DNA of 64,000 nucleotides. Origin: Lepiota brunneoincarnata. Taxonomy: Eukaryota > Basidiomycota > Agaricomycetes > Agaricales > Agaricaceae. The DNA lies in assembly GCA_023014365.1 (NCBI GenBank), contig JAEBUN010000002.1, forward strand, positions 3,720,001 to 3,784,000, written 5' to 3'. The notes beneath the pieces are model-generated. The model was given only the letters and a program-made list of their open reading frames with translations. It was not told the DNA's origin and ran no database searches. Shown piece by piece: positions 12,016 to 23,143 of the stretch (position 1 is the stretch's first letter; the number at the start of each line of letters is the position of its first letter). The position numbers were made by a program, and so were the translations under genes.

Positions 12016-12622
12016 CCGACTGGCCTTTCGGACCACATGGCGATAATTGAGAATAGAGCATAGAGTAACCAGAGCTTGGGAAACTCGGGTCGAAATTTAT
12101 TTGTCCACACACCCATCCAGATCCGGAGATAGTCGGGGACCCGTGATCCTGATGAGCAGATTATTAGATGTCTATATATCAAACTATCTCTCACATCGCC
12201 CTGCCTTGCTGGCGAAGAATGCTATGAGTAAGAATCATGTGCATACATTGGGTGTCCGACTTGCAGCTGCATCTAAGCGAACCTGTCATATGGGCCCCGG
12301 CGGCAAAAGCCCTGTACAAGGAACTTTCCCGGGCTATAAATATCCCAATCGACACACTTTGTGATCGCTTAGGGATCAAAGAATTCTCAGGAGGAACACC
12401 TATAATATACAATGCGTCTTCGCGTGGTTATACGGAATCTATTATTCACCATCATGTCGATTATTACCGGGGCAAGAATCTTACTGTTCACACACACACC
12501 AACAATATCGATAAGCCACACCCACACTCCTCGATGTAATCATGATAAAAAGGGGGCCATTTCGGGGAGAACCATTTCGGGCCCCTTTCCATCTCCCCAA
12601 CCCAGACTTTCCGAGGGACATC
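12016..12622. other. Intergenic region, no gene recognised
   Basis: Between the PdxT gene and the carboxypeptidase gene. Several short ORFs occur, but none shows splicing or a family motif. The last part contains the S10 promoter and 5' UTR. Confidence 0.4.
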
Positions 12623-14962
12623 ATGCTCCTACCACTGTTATCCACCATCCTCGCTGTGGTCTTCCTCTCCAGCTCCACAGCTGAGGCGAGGCAAATGCAG
12701 AAGAGCGAGTTGCGCGTGAGACAGTTGGAGGCTGCGAAAAGATTTCAACATTTACCTTCTCAACGAAGGGCGGGACCAGTGAAGAATATTACATTTAGCA
12801 ACCCTAGAGCATCGGGTGGGCCTATCCTGTCTATTAGTAGAGTGGGGGTGCTCAAGGTCATTTAGAATTCTTCGTCGATGGGGCAACTATTCCCGAGGTG
12901 GATTTTGATGTGGGCCCGAGTTGGGCTGGGTTGTTGCCTATCAGCAATAAGCCAAACGAGTCTCGCAAGGTACATTTATGCCTCCCCTCCCCAAGTTCTT
13001 ATTGGTACAGTTACTTAATAGGCACCCTTGTAGCTATTCTTCTGGTTCTTCCCTCCAGGTCCTCAGGGGAGTGCCGACGATTTGATTTTCTGGACGAACG
13101 GTGGGCCGGGATGTTCGTCCCTAGAAGGATTGTCACAAGAAAACGGCGTAAGTTTCTTCGTCCGAAAAATCTTGACAACCAGCACTAAACACTTCGTTTC
13201 CCAGCCATTTTCGTGGAGCTGGGGACAAGCCAAGCCTACAGGGAATGAATTCAGCTGGACGAACTTGTCTAGTGTTTTGTGGGTCGAGCAACCGGTTGGA
13301 ACGGGATTTTCTCAGGGTACTCCGAATATCCGAGTGAGTGCTCTGGAATTTGTTCAGGGCGTTGATGAATTTATGTGCGTGTGGTAGAATGAAGAGGATC
13401 TCGCAGAACAGCTTGTTGGTTTCCTGCAACAATTTTTGGAAGTCTTTTCGGAGTTGAAGCAGAAAAAGTTTTATTTGTCCGGCGAAAGTGTGCGTGCAAT
13501 ACCTAATTGGTTTTTCTGATACTGAGGGGAACAAAGTATGCCGGAACCTATGTTCCCTGTAAGTGCCATTAAAATCATGATTCATCATGAAGTTATTGAT
13601 TCGTTCTCGGTAGATATTGCTGATTACATCTATAAACATCCGGGACAATTGGATCTGGATTTGCAAGGTATCTGGATAGCTGACCGTAAGCCCTCTCTCT
13701 TCACACGGCGTCCATTAATCTCACTTTTCTACTACAGCATCACTTTCATGGGACGTCGTCCAAGAACAAATCCCAGCCGTCAGTTTTGTCCACAAATACG
13801 AGAACGTCTTCGCTCTCAAGTAAGTTATTACCACTAACAAAATCCCCAGCCAGACTAACTTGTCTCCTCACAGTAAAACAGTCATGACACAACTTGATGC
13901 CATCGCCCAACGCTGCGGCTACACGGGTTACATGGAGAAATTCGTCACCTATCCACCCAAAGGCCATCTCCCACTCCCAGGAAAATCCACAAGGTTTGAC
14001 CCGGGGTGTGATGTATGGGACATGATCTTCGATGCCGCCATCAACGTCAACCCAGCATTCGACGTCTACCGCATTTTTGATACATTCCCCATCCTATGGG
14101 ACGTCCTCGGTTTCCCGTGAGTCTTGAATTCGAGTAAGAAATCATTGGCTGATAGGAAAGGGTGTGTGTGTGCGCGTGCGTGTGTATAAAGTGGCTCGTT
14201 CCCGCAGACGCAGGTGGAGCCTCTGTACTTTGACAGGACTGATGTGAAACAGGCGATACATGCCCCAGTGGATGCGAAGTGGACCGAGTGCTCGGATGTC
14301 GATGTGTTCCCACGTGGAGATGGGAGTTTGCCTTCTGCGCTGAGTGTTTTGCCGAACGTGATTGAGAAGAGTCAGCGGAGTGTTATTGTCCATGGATTAG
14401 CCGATTTTATTTTGATTGCTGAAGGGTGAGTGTTGTGGATGTTTTAATGGGCCCCGTAGAGGTGTTGATGTGATTTTGTGGTTCAGGACGAGGATTGTTA
14501 TTCAGAAGTAAGTCGGTTCGGGTTAACTTATACTTAGGAGTGTCCTTAACTTATATTTTTTCTCGACAGCATGACCTGTACGTCAACCTTCCATCGATGA
14601 TTTTCTGATGAGCAACTCATGTGGAACGATGAATAGGGAACGGCAAGCAAGGCTTCCAGACCCCAATTGCTACAGACAGCTTTATCGTCGACGGAGTTGG
14701 TGCGCTGGGAAACACGCACACTGAACGGGGTTTGACGTACTTCGAGGTTGCACTTAGTGGTCACATGTGAGTTCCTTAAGCGCTTGGACTCTATGTACAT
14801 ATGGGCTGTTTCTGATACGGGAAATGATACCATAGGGTGCCGCAGTTCTCGCCAAAGGTAAGTTCAAGCCGTCATAATTTTGGTCATGGATGACTAAAGA
14901 ATGGGCTGTAGGCTGCGTTCCAGACAATGCAGTATCTAATGGGCTTTAGGAGAAACCCTTGA
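12623..14962 (+). CDS. Secretory serine carboxypeptidase (peptidase family S10), 15 exons
   Basis: Removes C-terminal residues from peptides; secreted or vacuolar. Predicted 508 residues. The start at 12623 gives a clear signal peptide (MLLPLLSTILAVVFLSSSTA). Exons: 12623-12815, 12866-12969, 13034-13147, 13205-13333, 13388-13489, 13537-13558, 13614-13685, 13738-13819, 13874-14116, 14192-14425, 14487-14507, 14570-14577, 14637-14766, 14836-14857 and 14912-14962. Every junction is in phase. Motifs: WTNGGPGCSSLEG, WVEQPVGTGFS, LSGESYAGTYVP (nucleophile Ser about 214), VHGLADF (Asp about 425) and LSGHMVPQ (His about 484). Asp-His spacing is close to that of yeast CPY. The 14570-14577 exon is only 8 nt. 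The 14192 acceptor, not the nearer CAG sites, keeps the frame and yields GFPGSFPQTQV. Kex1-like and CPY-like assignments are not separated here. Confidence 0.9.
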
Positions 14963-15283
14963 GTGGTGCAATAAGCTGTATGTCCAATATAGTATTTGTC
15001 GGCAGAAGCCGAGTGAGCCTGGGAATGGAGTCTTGCTATACTTGGGTGCTCGAGTCAGATTTCCAAAAGCACAGAACGAGGCACAAAAATGAGACCCATT
15101 TCGTCATGGCAGATAAGATAATAGAAGAAAGAAAAGAAGAATTTTAGTAGAGATGGGCATGGCACAGAGACCATGACTTTGAGCTGAGGGTGAGTGAGGG
15201 GCGGACCGTGGGAAAGTGGGGAGTTGGGATGTGCCTCGGGCAACAACAAACCGACCAGCCCGGCCTTTTGACTCTTGTCCTTC
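14963..15283. other. Intergenic region
   Basis: The 3' flank of the S10 gene and the promoter of the RNA14 gene. Nothing else was recognised. Confidence 0.4.
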
Positions 15284-18200
15284 ATGTCCGCAGAACACAC
15301 TCCGCCTGACGGCATGGCAATCGAATACAACAAGGACAACTCACTACCACCACAAGGTCCTGGTAGTCCAACCAAGAGCGACTCGTCCATGCAGCCGCCG
15401 CCGGCACCGGCGCCCGCGTCGAGTTACGACGCCCTTTTTACCGAGCTGAACGAGCGGCCCAACAATCCGGATGGCTGGCGACGTCTTGTTGAGATGGCTG
15501 AGCAGAGCGGCGAGTCAGAAAAGATTCGCGCTTCCTTTGATGCGCTGCTCAAGCACTATCCAAATACTGTATGTTAACCTCGTTTTGTCCTCGTTTTGGC
15601 GCTCATTTTCGTCCAGCCTTCTGCACAGATTGCGTATATCAGCTATTTCTTGAATGACCAATCGACATTTGCGGAGGCAGAGGATCTTTTTAAAAAGTTT
15701 TTGCGCATGTCGCCCTCCGTTGACCTTTGGAAGTTCTACCTCACTTATGTTCGGTTAGTGGGTTCGTAATTGGCGCCGTGGCGCGCACGTTGTAGCAATG
15801 CTGACTGATCTCTAGACGTCTGAACTCTGGGCCTGCAACACGAGACATTGTCCGAAAATCATACGACTTTGCGCTTAACCATGTAGGTCAGGACAAGGAC
15901 AGCGGGGAGATTTGGGCGGACTTTATCCAGTTCCTAAAGTCGGGTGAGGTGAGTCACGCATCAACCTCTATGTTGCCCTCAGCCTCATTCGTTCAGGCCA
16001 CGACTACTTGGGAAGAACAGCAAAAAATGGACGCCCTGCGGAAAGTATATCACCGTGCGGTGCAGATACCTCTGGACAATGTAGAACGGCTTTGGCAGGA
16101 ACTAGAGACTTTTGAGACGAATCTAAACAAGATTACCGCGAAAAAGTTCATGGCCGATCTCTCCCCAGCACACATGCAAGCCCGCACTGTCCTTCGTCAA
16201 CTCGCAAACCACCTGAATGGTCTGTATCCGTCTTCAAAGCCTATGAATATCAGTGGCCGTCAAGAGATCTGGCTTCCCACGCTCCCAAAGTTTGATCAAG
16301 CAGAACGATCACTCGTCGGCAAGTGGAAAGCGTACCTCAAATGGGAAGAGAGCAATCCACTTGAGATTGAAGAGAAAGACAAAGCGACGTTGATCACCCG
16401 ACTTCAAGGCGTCTACCGCAAAGCCGTCATCCGCATGCGATACTATTCCGAAATCTGGTATGAAACCCTTTGACCGACAAGCCTCAACTTAATTTATCAA
16501 CCAATTTTATTGCTTGTACGCATCAGGTATATGGCGTACATCTGGACCAGTAGTGTCGGAAAGCCTGATGAAGCTTTCGCCATTCTCAAATCTGGCATCG
16601 AAGCGAATCCGACGAGCTACCTCCTCAATTTTGCGTATGCAGAAGTTCTGGAAGCGCGAAGAGACTTTACAGATGTGCATGCAACCTATGACAAGTTCCT
16701 GAGCGCTCTGCGGGGTGAGCTTGAGGCGTTGGAAAAATCTACGTCTGCTGCTGCGAATGGATCCATGAATGCGAGTGCGAACGCGAGCGCTAACACGAGT
16801 GCAACAACAACGAATGGCGATTCGAATACCGGTGATACCGGGAGTGGGACGAACGCCACGCAACAGAGCCAAGGCCAAGATGAAACTCCCACCAAGCCGA
16901 AAGAACTAGCTGAGCGGCGGTCTGAGTATGGCCTTGCTTATGTCATGTATATGCGATTTGGCCGCAGGGCAGAGGGTGTCAAATCATCCCGATCGATATT
17001 CAGCAAGGCACGCAAAGATCGATGGACGTCCTGGGAAGTCTATGAGGCTGCTGGTGTGTGTCTCGACAATGGTTCTTGGTGTGATCAATTGACATTCTGT
17101 CGCAGCTCTTATGGAGTACCACTGTTCGAATGACAAGAATGTAGCGAGTCGCATTTTTGAAAAAGGTCTAGAGCTTTTCAGTGATGAGACAGATTTCGTC
17201 TTGAGGTATTTAGGTTTCTTGATCTCCATCAATGATGAGAACAGTGCGTGATCATTCAATCCTTACCCGATATATCGAGCTCATGATGCACTCGTAGACG
17301 CACGCGCATTGTTTGAGAGAGTGATAGCGACGTTTACCCCTGAGCAAGCTCGCCCCTTGTGGGAACGCTGGGCACGGTACGAGTACCAGTATGGTGACCT
17401 GGAGGCAGCACAGAAACTCGAAAGACGTATTGCGGACGTCTACCCGAATGGTACGGTCATCCCCCCTCTCATCCCTGACTTCACTCACTCCTACCTGGAT
17501 TTGTGTAATACCCAGACCCCCCTATCAAACGCTTCGCACAAAGACACATTTACCTAGGTACGGACGCCATCGCGCAACGCGACCTCGGATTCGCACTCGC
17601 AAGGAAAGAATCATCAAGCTCGTCGGCTGGAAGCGCGATCAGCCGCACTGAAACGCAGACATCGCTACATTCGAATGTGCTTATTCCAGTCGGGTCTATA
17701 TCAGTTAAACGACCCGCGTCACCAGATCATAGGAAGAGGGATGAGAGTCGGGGTGCGGGCGGGGAGGATGGGAGGTACAAGCGCGCGCGGTCACGATCGC
17801 CACTGCGTGAGCGGGATCGTGAGAGGGATCGCGAACGCGATCGAGAGCGGGACAGAGATAGGGATCGAGATAGGGATAGGGAGAAGGGGGTAGATAGGTG
17901 GGAGGCCCCTCCTCCCCCCAGGAGACGGTTCTCTCCACCACCGCCGGCATGGGAGAGGGATGCCGGCGGACGTGATCGAGGGCCACCGCCGCGCGGTGCG
18001 GGTGCGTCGGGACCGAGAGATGATGGGGAGAAGGGGAAGGGTGTTGCGTTGCCTTCTGTGATTTCGTGGTTTATTGGGGAGTTGCCCACGCCTGCTTCGT
18101 TCGATGGTACGTTTTTCTTTTGTTTTCGTTTGGTAATGATCTGTGCTTATGAGCTTTAATTTAGGCCCCGTGTTTAGGACGGACGATTTGATGAACGTGT

Positions 18201-18393
18201 TTAGGAATGCGGTTATTCCGAGTAGTACGCCACGGATGAAGTCGCCGCCTCCGCCTCCGCGGGCAGGTACGTGTTTTCTTTCTAGTGTCGTTCTTGGATC
18301 GTGGTGTTCATTGTCATTGATTCAGGTGGACGACCACCCCCGGATTATGGGCCGTATCAGGGACCTGGAGGTGGACGTCGTGGGCGGCACTAG
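15284..18393 (+). CDS. RNA14: mRNA 3'-end-processing protein Rna14 / CstF-77
   Basis: Scaffold subunit of cleavage factor IA (CstF in animals), acting in the nucleus in pre-mRNA cleavage and polyadenylation. Predicted 864 residues in ten in-phase exons: 15284-15568, 15617-15753, 15816-15948, 15997-16457, 16527-17053, 17106-17243, 17298-17450, 17516-18106, 18165-18266 and 18326-18393. HAT (half-a-TPR) helices run from about residue 45 (ELNERPNNPDGWRRLVEMAE) through WYMAYIWTSS, LWERWARYEYQYGDLEAA. The C-terminal segment SWFIGELPTPASFDGP followed by VFRTDDLMNVFRNAVIP corresponds to the family's conserved tail that contacts Rna15/CstF-64. Between HAT and tail lies a low-complexity Arg-Asp/Arg-Glu tract (17800-17890), and within the HAT region an Ala/Asn/Ser/Thr-rich insertion (about 16740-16870). 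The ATG at 15284 is the first in frame. Confidence 0.92.
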
Positions 18394-18856
18394 TTATGTC
18401 GACCCTTTAGTCCCTTTGCACTGCCTAGGGTTGCAGGGGCAGGAAAAGCAAGCAGGGGGGAGATCTATGTCACCCAGATGCCATCGATGATGAGCAGGGG
18501 TGATTGTAATATGGATGATGCAGGTTGCTCGGTACGTTGTTGGTGGTGCTTGTGCCACGGCTAACCGGGAGAAGGGGAGATGCATGCCCGATGTCCGGCC
18601 CCGGACGGCGTCGGGGAAAAAGTTAACAGTAGTATTCAGTTTAGTTTCTGTTTCCATCTTCAACATTCAACATACTAGCATTGATTCGACTTCTGAATTG
18701 TACATATAGCTATAGCTCATGCATTGTGCGGAATCTATATACATCTGAAGTAGACCTTGGAGTCCTGGACGGAGATAAATGCACGCGTGCTGTCACACAA
18801 CATGACCGCAACCAACCATCACACTCAAGACTCAATCCTCTTCATCGCGACTCTTC
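18394..18856. other. Intergenic region
   Basis: The 3' flank of RNA14 and the promoter of the next gene. No coding signal was recognised. Confidence 0.4.
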
Positions 18857-19492
18857 ATGGCGCCTAAACATCCACAGCAAGATATCATCTTACCTATGAC
18901 AAACGAGTCTATGCAACAAATCGTCTGTCGAGAGAAGAACCACGAATTTCGGCGCTACCGTATCACGTCCTCCGTTCAACGCGTCTGGTTCTACGTCAAT
19001 GCGCCGTTGTCACAGATTGAATACGTGTGCGAGATTGATCCTGCACGTACCCGGGGCCCCGGAGACGAGCCATTACCCGAGGATGGTCTAGGAAATAAAG
19101 AATTTAATGAAGGCCACAAGGACTTGGACCGATACGATTTCGCTTACCGTGTTCGGTCGGTATACCGCCTCGTTGAGCCTATCAAACTCGCTGAAATGAA
19201 GGCGCGGTATGGAATCAAGTGTGCGCCGCGGGGGCTGATTTACACTCCTGAATCTATTAAGAAGGCGGTTAAATGGAGAGAACAGGACTGCGTCTGGGTA
19301 GATGAAGTTTCTGAACCACACACACTGGATCAAACAAGCGCGAAAAACGGGCTCAAGCGTGCACGGAAGGAAGAATCTCCAGCTCGTCTCGTTGGTAAAA
19401 GACGAAGAACCGGTGAGCTCTGTTATTTTCTTGAGGTCGTCCTATACTGATGATACACCTGCTTCTCCGCAGAAAGTAAAGATTCACGATGA
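18857..19492 (+). CDS. PUA-like (ASCH-type) small protein
   Basis: Predicted 191 residues from two exons, 18857-19412 and 19473-19492, with a phase-1 GT-AG intron. The core (CREKNHEFRRYRITSSVQRV; WFYVNAPLSQIEYVCEIDPA; GLGNKEFNEGHKDLDRYDFA; YRVRSVYRLVEPI; APRGLIYTPESI) matches, from memory, a widespread fungal hypothetical family resembling bacterial PUA-like/ASCH regulators, small beta-barrel domains associated with RNA binding. The motif K.HEFRRYR near the start and the APRGL(I/V)Y end are characteristic. The C-terminal tail is basic (KRARKEE, GKRRRT) and could be a nuclear targeting signal. Biochemical function is unknown; an RNA or modified-nucleotide role is inference from the fold only. 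Confidence 0.65.
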
Positions 19493-20860
19493 CAGTCGTT
19501 ACTGCAGCGACGCGAGCGAGCTATCCACTCTTGTTGTCACGTTCTGACGGGTTCATGTGCGAACCCCATCGCTCCAGTGGTTTGGGGTGGGGGCAGAACC
19601 CGATATCGTGCCATCATCATTCATACCCTATCTGTTTGAAAGCCCACTTTTTTTGCTCTTATGCTCGAGGCACTGGAGATCATAAGATAGTCCGAGTGAT
19701 GAGAAAGCCCAGGTTCACCTCGTCAATTGCGTCCGTGGTAGGTGAGTTTATCTTATCATGTCCGACACTCCACTGGGTGAAATTCCAAGCCCGGACGCAG
19801 TAGTGATGCGTGAAGCGGGGTGGAAAATCAATTTGAATCTGTTCCTCCCGTGCCGTCTTGATAGGAAGATTGTGCGGTTCGCTAACCGAGTCGGTGCTGA
19901 CACAGCTTTGACATTTCAGGTGCTGCAAGGGAAAGACCACCGATACAAGATTCTGAAGGTGTAGGAACCCATGAACGGTGGTCCCTTTACCCAGTCGTCC
20001 GAATATCTGGTTTCCTACAAGCGATGCTCCACATGCCCTTGCTCGTTCCAATGGGGCTAACGAAGGCCAGAGAGAGGGTCGACGGTCACCAGTTCCCAGC
20101 TGCCGTGCAGCAAGAGATTATTACTTAGAGTGTGTAAATGCTGTATTGCCGGTGTTGAAGATCGCCGGCAGGGACCCGCCCCTATGTAAGGCTCCCCAAG
20201 TTCTATATCTGGCCACAAAGAAAAAAAGAAGGGAATAACATGTCACCTGAAGAGGTTGGCGACCGTCGTCGACATTGACTAGAACTATCCACGCATACAT
20301 GCGGTAAGTGGTGGCAAAATACATGGATTTCCAGGCGCTTCTCATGCCAGAACGTCCATCAAAAACTAGAGATCCACCCAGATCTCTCCCCTACCTGCCT
20401 TCAAAACTCCATGGCAGTGATTAACATGCATGGGCTATTACCAGACAAAATTTTATGATGCACCTCCTGGTACTTCACCAGAAAAGTGATCTCAAAAAGG
20501 GAACCAACGGCTTCGAACTTTTTGTTGGGTGAATAACGCTCACTAAGCGCCTCCTTGTGCCAGGAGTCACATCAAAAGAGTCCTATGTCCTGAGACTGAA
20601 GTTAACGGTTAAAGCCAAAGAACTTGGTTTACTTAAGGCATCCACCAACCTACGGTTACAGTTCGGTGGTGTGACGTGCTAGAACCGGGGAGATATTCAG
20701 TTGGGGCTGAAAAGTTTCAAACACTACGCGCGACGGACAGCAAAGCTGTTCCCAAGTCAGGCCCTCTCAAAAGTCAAAAAAAAAAAAATAGGCGGTGATG
20801 CTGTTAGAAAAGCTGTGTTTAAGCGCTGGATAAGGTAAAGGGAACGCGAACATGTACTAC
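19493..20860. other. 1.37-kb region without a recognised gene
   Basis: Short ORFs exist on both strands, but none has conserved motifs or a convincing exon structure. The right end contains a 13-base A run (about 20778) that also borders the homologous block near 28922. Confidence 0.4.
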
Positions 20861-22165
20861 TTACTGGGGTGAAACAGCAGTACTGAGCTTCCCCACAAAT
20901 CCGAGCGAGTCCGACTGACCTGCGAATCGAAATATGGCTGCATGAGTGAACAACCAAGTTGCCGTGCGAACAGACATCTGGATGATCGTGCCAGATTTCC
21001 ATAGTACCAACCTCGAAGGCGCATAATGCAGCAGGATGTCACGGAAGTCGTTTTTGAGGTGCATCTCTATCTCCTCGTCTGTTTTGTGTGAGAAGGACAG
21101 GGCCCTTTGTCGGCAGAGCGTGGCAATATCATCGTTGGAAAACGTGGTCCCAATGTGAGGCTCTGCACGGCTGAAGAATACCCACCGAAATGGTGTGCTC
21201 CGCGACCGCACTGACGTGGCTATGATTTCGATAATCTCACATTGAGCAGCCTTGCTTCTGCACTCGTCAAGGCCATCGATCATTATCACCATCTCCGCCA
21301 TCCCTCCGAGCTGCCCTTGTGCCTCCAGTTCTTGGAGCGGCTTGACGATCAGCTCCAGATATTGTCGAGACTTGTTCTTAGTAACTAGCGTCGGGTTGAA
21401 TTGGACCATCTCGTCTACAATCTTGTGGTAGGGCTTAGATTTCGTTGAGAGTTGGTATACAAGCGAGGGGAAGAGTCGCTGGGGGTCATCCCATCCGTTA
21501 CGACGCGAAAAAAAGAAAGCAGCCCCAAGCTTGCTCTCGATCTTCTCCGCACACATTTGAGCCAATGCAGATTTCCCCGCGTCAGCAGGTCCTTTTATCC
21601 ATAACATAGGCAGTGGATTGTCCTCGGCATTGCTTGATACCCACTGGATTATGTCTTCGATGTCTTGTTCACGACATCCTGGAAAGCACGGTGGGAGTGG
21701 GTCACGAGTAAAAGAGTCGTGTGTGGCCTGCGGATAGGATGTTTCGAGGAGCAGCTTTATCCCAGCACCTGAGGAGTGTAAGAAGGGTGCTGAGTTAGCA
21801 GACAGGTCCGCTCACCATTTGGGTCAGCTGGTTGTAAATGATGTACGAACTGGCCGCCTGTAATGACTACGTTCTGGGCACCAGACAGTACGTGCATGGT
21901 ATGAGCGAGGTGTGTTCAATGTAGGACGGAATGTGGGCGATGGTAAGGTGTGCAGAGGATACCCAACGATAGCTGTGGAGGTGTCAAGCGCCGATGGCTG
22001 TTGACTTCCTCAAGATAAGCCTCGCGTTAGGAGCGGTGGGATCTGCTATCTGATACTCACGTAAACCAGCCGACGTCTTGCTGCCAACATCGAGGACAGT
22101 ATTGCCAGGTGGGTCCTGGGCACTTGAAAAATTATTAGCTAGCGAGCGTCAACGGGGTATCTGGG
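20770..22165 (-). repeat. Segmental duplication block, left copy
   Basis: This stretch, including the short NACHT gene and about 270 bp upstream of it, is closely similar to 28915-30223 continued at 31335-31450. Shared landmarks include the A-run at the 3' side, the full coding region and CAATGATAGCTGTGGA-type upstream sequence. The right copy is interrupted by a transposon and its gene is inactive. Confidence 0.75.
20861..21897 (-). CDS. Short NACHT NTPase (second subfamily)
   Basis: Predicted 329 residues from two exons on the minus strand, 21897-21816 and 21768-20861 (990 nt, in phase). The first exon encodes MHVLSGAQNVVITGGQFVHH, a short Gly/Asn/Val-rich N-terminal motif. Then come DSFTRDPLPPCFPGCREQDI, a degenerate but complete Walker A (GPADAGKSA), sensor region FFFSRRNGWDD, and Walker B VIMIDGLDEC. 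The protein stops just after the NACHT core, about half the length of the other NACHT proteins here. It is either a short form, a truncated copy, or continues in unrecognised exons below 20861. A decayed duplicate lies at 29020-30050. N-terminal motif plus NACHT is a common agaricomycete arrangement; function unknown. Confidence 0.7.
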
Positions 22166-22560
22166 CTCATGCCTCACCAGATGCTGATTCTTGCATGGGG
22201 CGGATACATGACAAGGTCACACCACTTGCAAGTTAGTAAGTTGCACGAAATTTTTACCGTTGTAGTACCCTCCTCCCTCGCTTGTCAGCCTTCAATTTCG
22301 CGTGGATGCCACGCAATATCTAGCATCCTTTTCGAAACCCATCCACCCACACCCTTTTTACATCCCTTACATCCCTCACTTTCCCACTATGGGACTCGAT
22401 ACAGGTGCAGTTGAGAGGTGCACCGTTCTGGGTGAGCCGACCGTGCTTCCTCCTCGGCCCCACCACCCAGGGTCAACGGGGCTTGAAGAAAGCCCCTCTC
22501 TCCCAGCCTACACAGTATTGAGTTCTGTCATTCTACATCGCTAGTAATTTTCCAATACAA
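22165..22560 (+). repeat. Dispersed noncoding repeat R, copy 1
   Basis: Shares an ordered series of blocks with 53455-53880 and in part 63070-63300: CAGATGCTGATTCTTGC, CAGCCTTCAATTTCGC, ATATCTAGCATCCTT, GACTCGAT.CAG.TGCA, CTCCTCGGCC..ACCACCCAGG and a GTATTGAG-type end. No consistent reading frame is preserved among the copies. Confidence 0.65.
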
Positions 22561-22676
22561 ATGATAATGGCCTATCCATCATGGCGTCGCAGAATCAGGG
22601 CATATGCATGTACATACATTTATCAATAGTATGATACAGTTCCGTGTGACTTGGTTCCGAAGATCTCCACAAACAC

Positions 22677-23051
22677 TCAGTTGCAATAACCAGAATATCG
22701 ACCGTATACGCAAGAGCCTGGGGATACACACCAACGAATCAGGTTGATCAGAAATCTTGGATACGTTGTGCTAATGTTATACGTACAGGGGTAGGAGCAA
22801 TCATACCACTGGTAGCAGGCGACATTGCAGCGAGGACTCTTTGTATCTGCATACGTTTGGAGGGCTGTTAAAAGGCTGATACAACCCCTATCGATTGAGT
22901 AAACGGCTGCCAGCAGTCAGAACACTGCGAAAAAGGGAAACAGGGGGTGCTTACTGCCGAAAGGACAGGTAAGTGGTGCGGGATCGATAGATGGGGCAGC
23001 GTTGGAAATGGCCAACACAGCGGAAAGGACAGTAATAGGTGTGAATCGCAT
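22677..23051 (-). CDS. Small secreted cysteine-rich peptide
   Basis: Three exons on the minus strand, 23051-22955, 22864-22787 and 22717-22677, all GT-AG and in phase, give a 71-residue precursor. It starts MRFTPITVLSAVLAISNAA, a good signal peptide, and continues APLTCPFG. The mature part is about 50 residues and rich in Cys, Tyr and Ser (RCNVACYQWYDCSYPCSCVY, ending SGYCN). Intron 2 (69 nt) is a multiple of three and open, so retaining it would add 23 residues including one net cysteine. No family is recognised. Size and cysteine content fit a small secreted protein of the effector-like or hydrophobin-unrelated class; no function can be assigned. Confidence 0.55.
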
Positions 23052-23143
23052 ATTCAAGTGCTGCAGGATTGGTGTAACCTGATGTTCCTAGAATCCTCGA
23101 CTACAATGTGCTTTTATAGGCAACTGACAACATATCAGTGCTA

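Noticed and set aside
14101..14215. Apparent frameshift in the S10 gene between exons 9 and 10
   Set aside because: Using the acceptor at 14190-14191 instead of the nearer CAG sites restores phase and yields the family's GFPGSFPQ segment, so no lesion is needed.
17705..18089. Minus-strand ORFs rich in Ser/Arg and Leu/Ser
   Set aside because: Antisense of the RD/RE tract of Rna14.
20480..20700. Possible tRNA-like segment
   Set aside because: No consistent cloverleaf with A and B boxes could be drawn.
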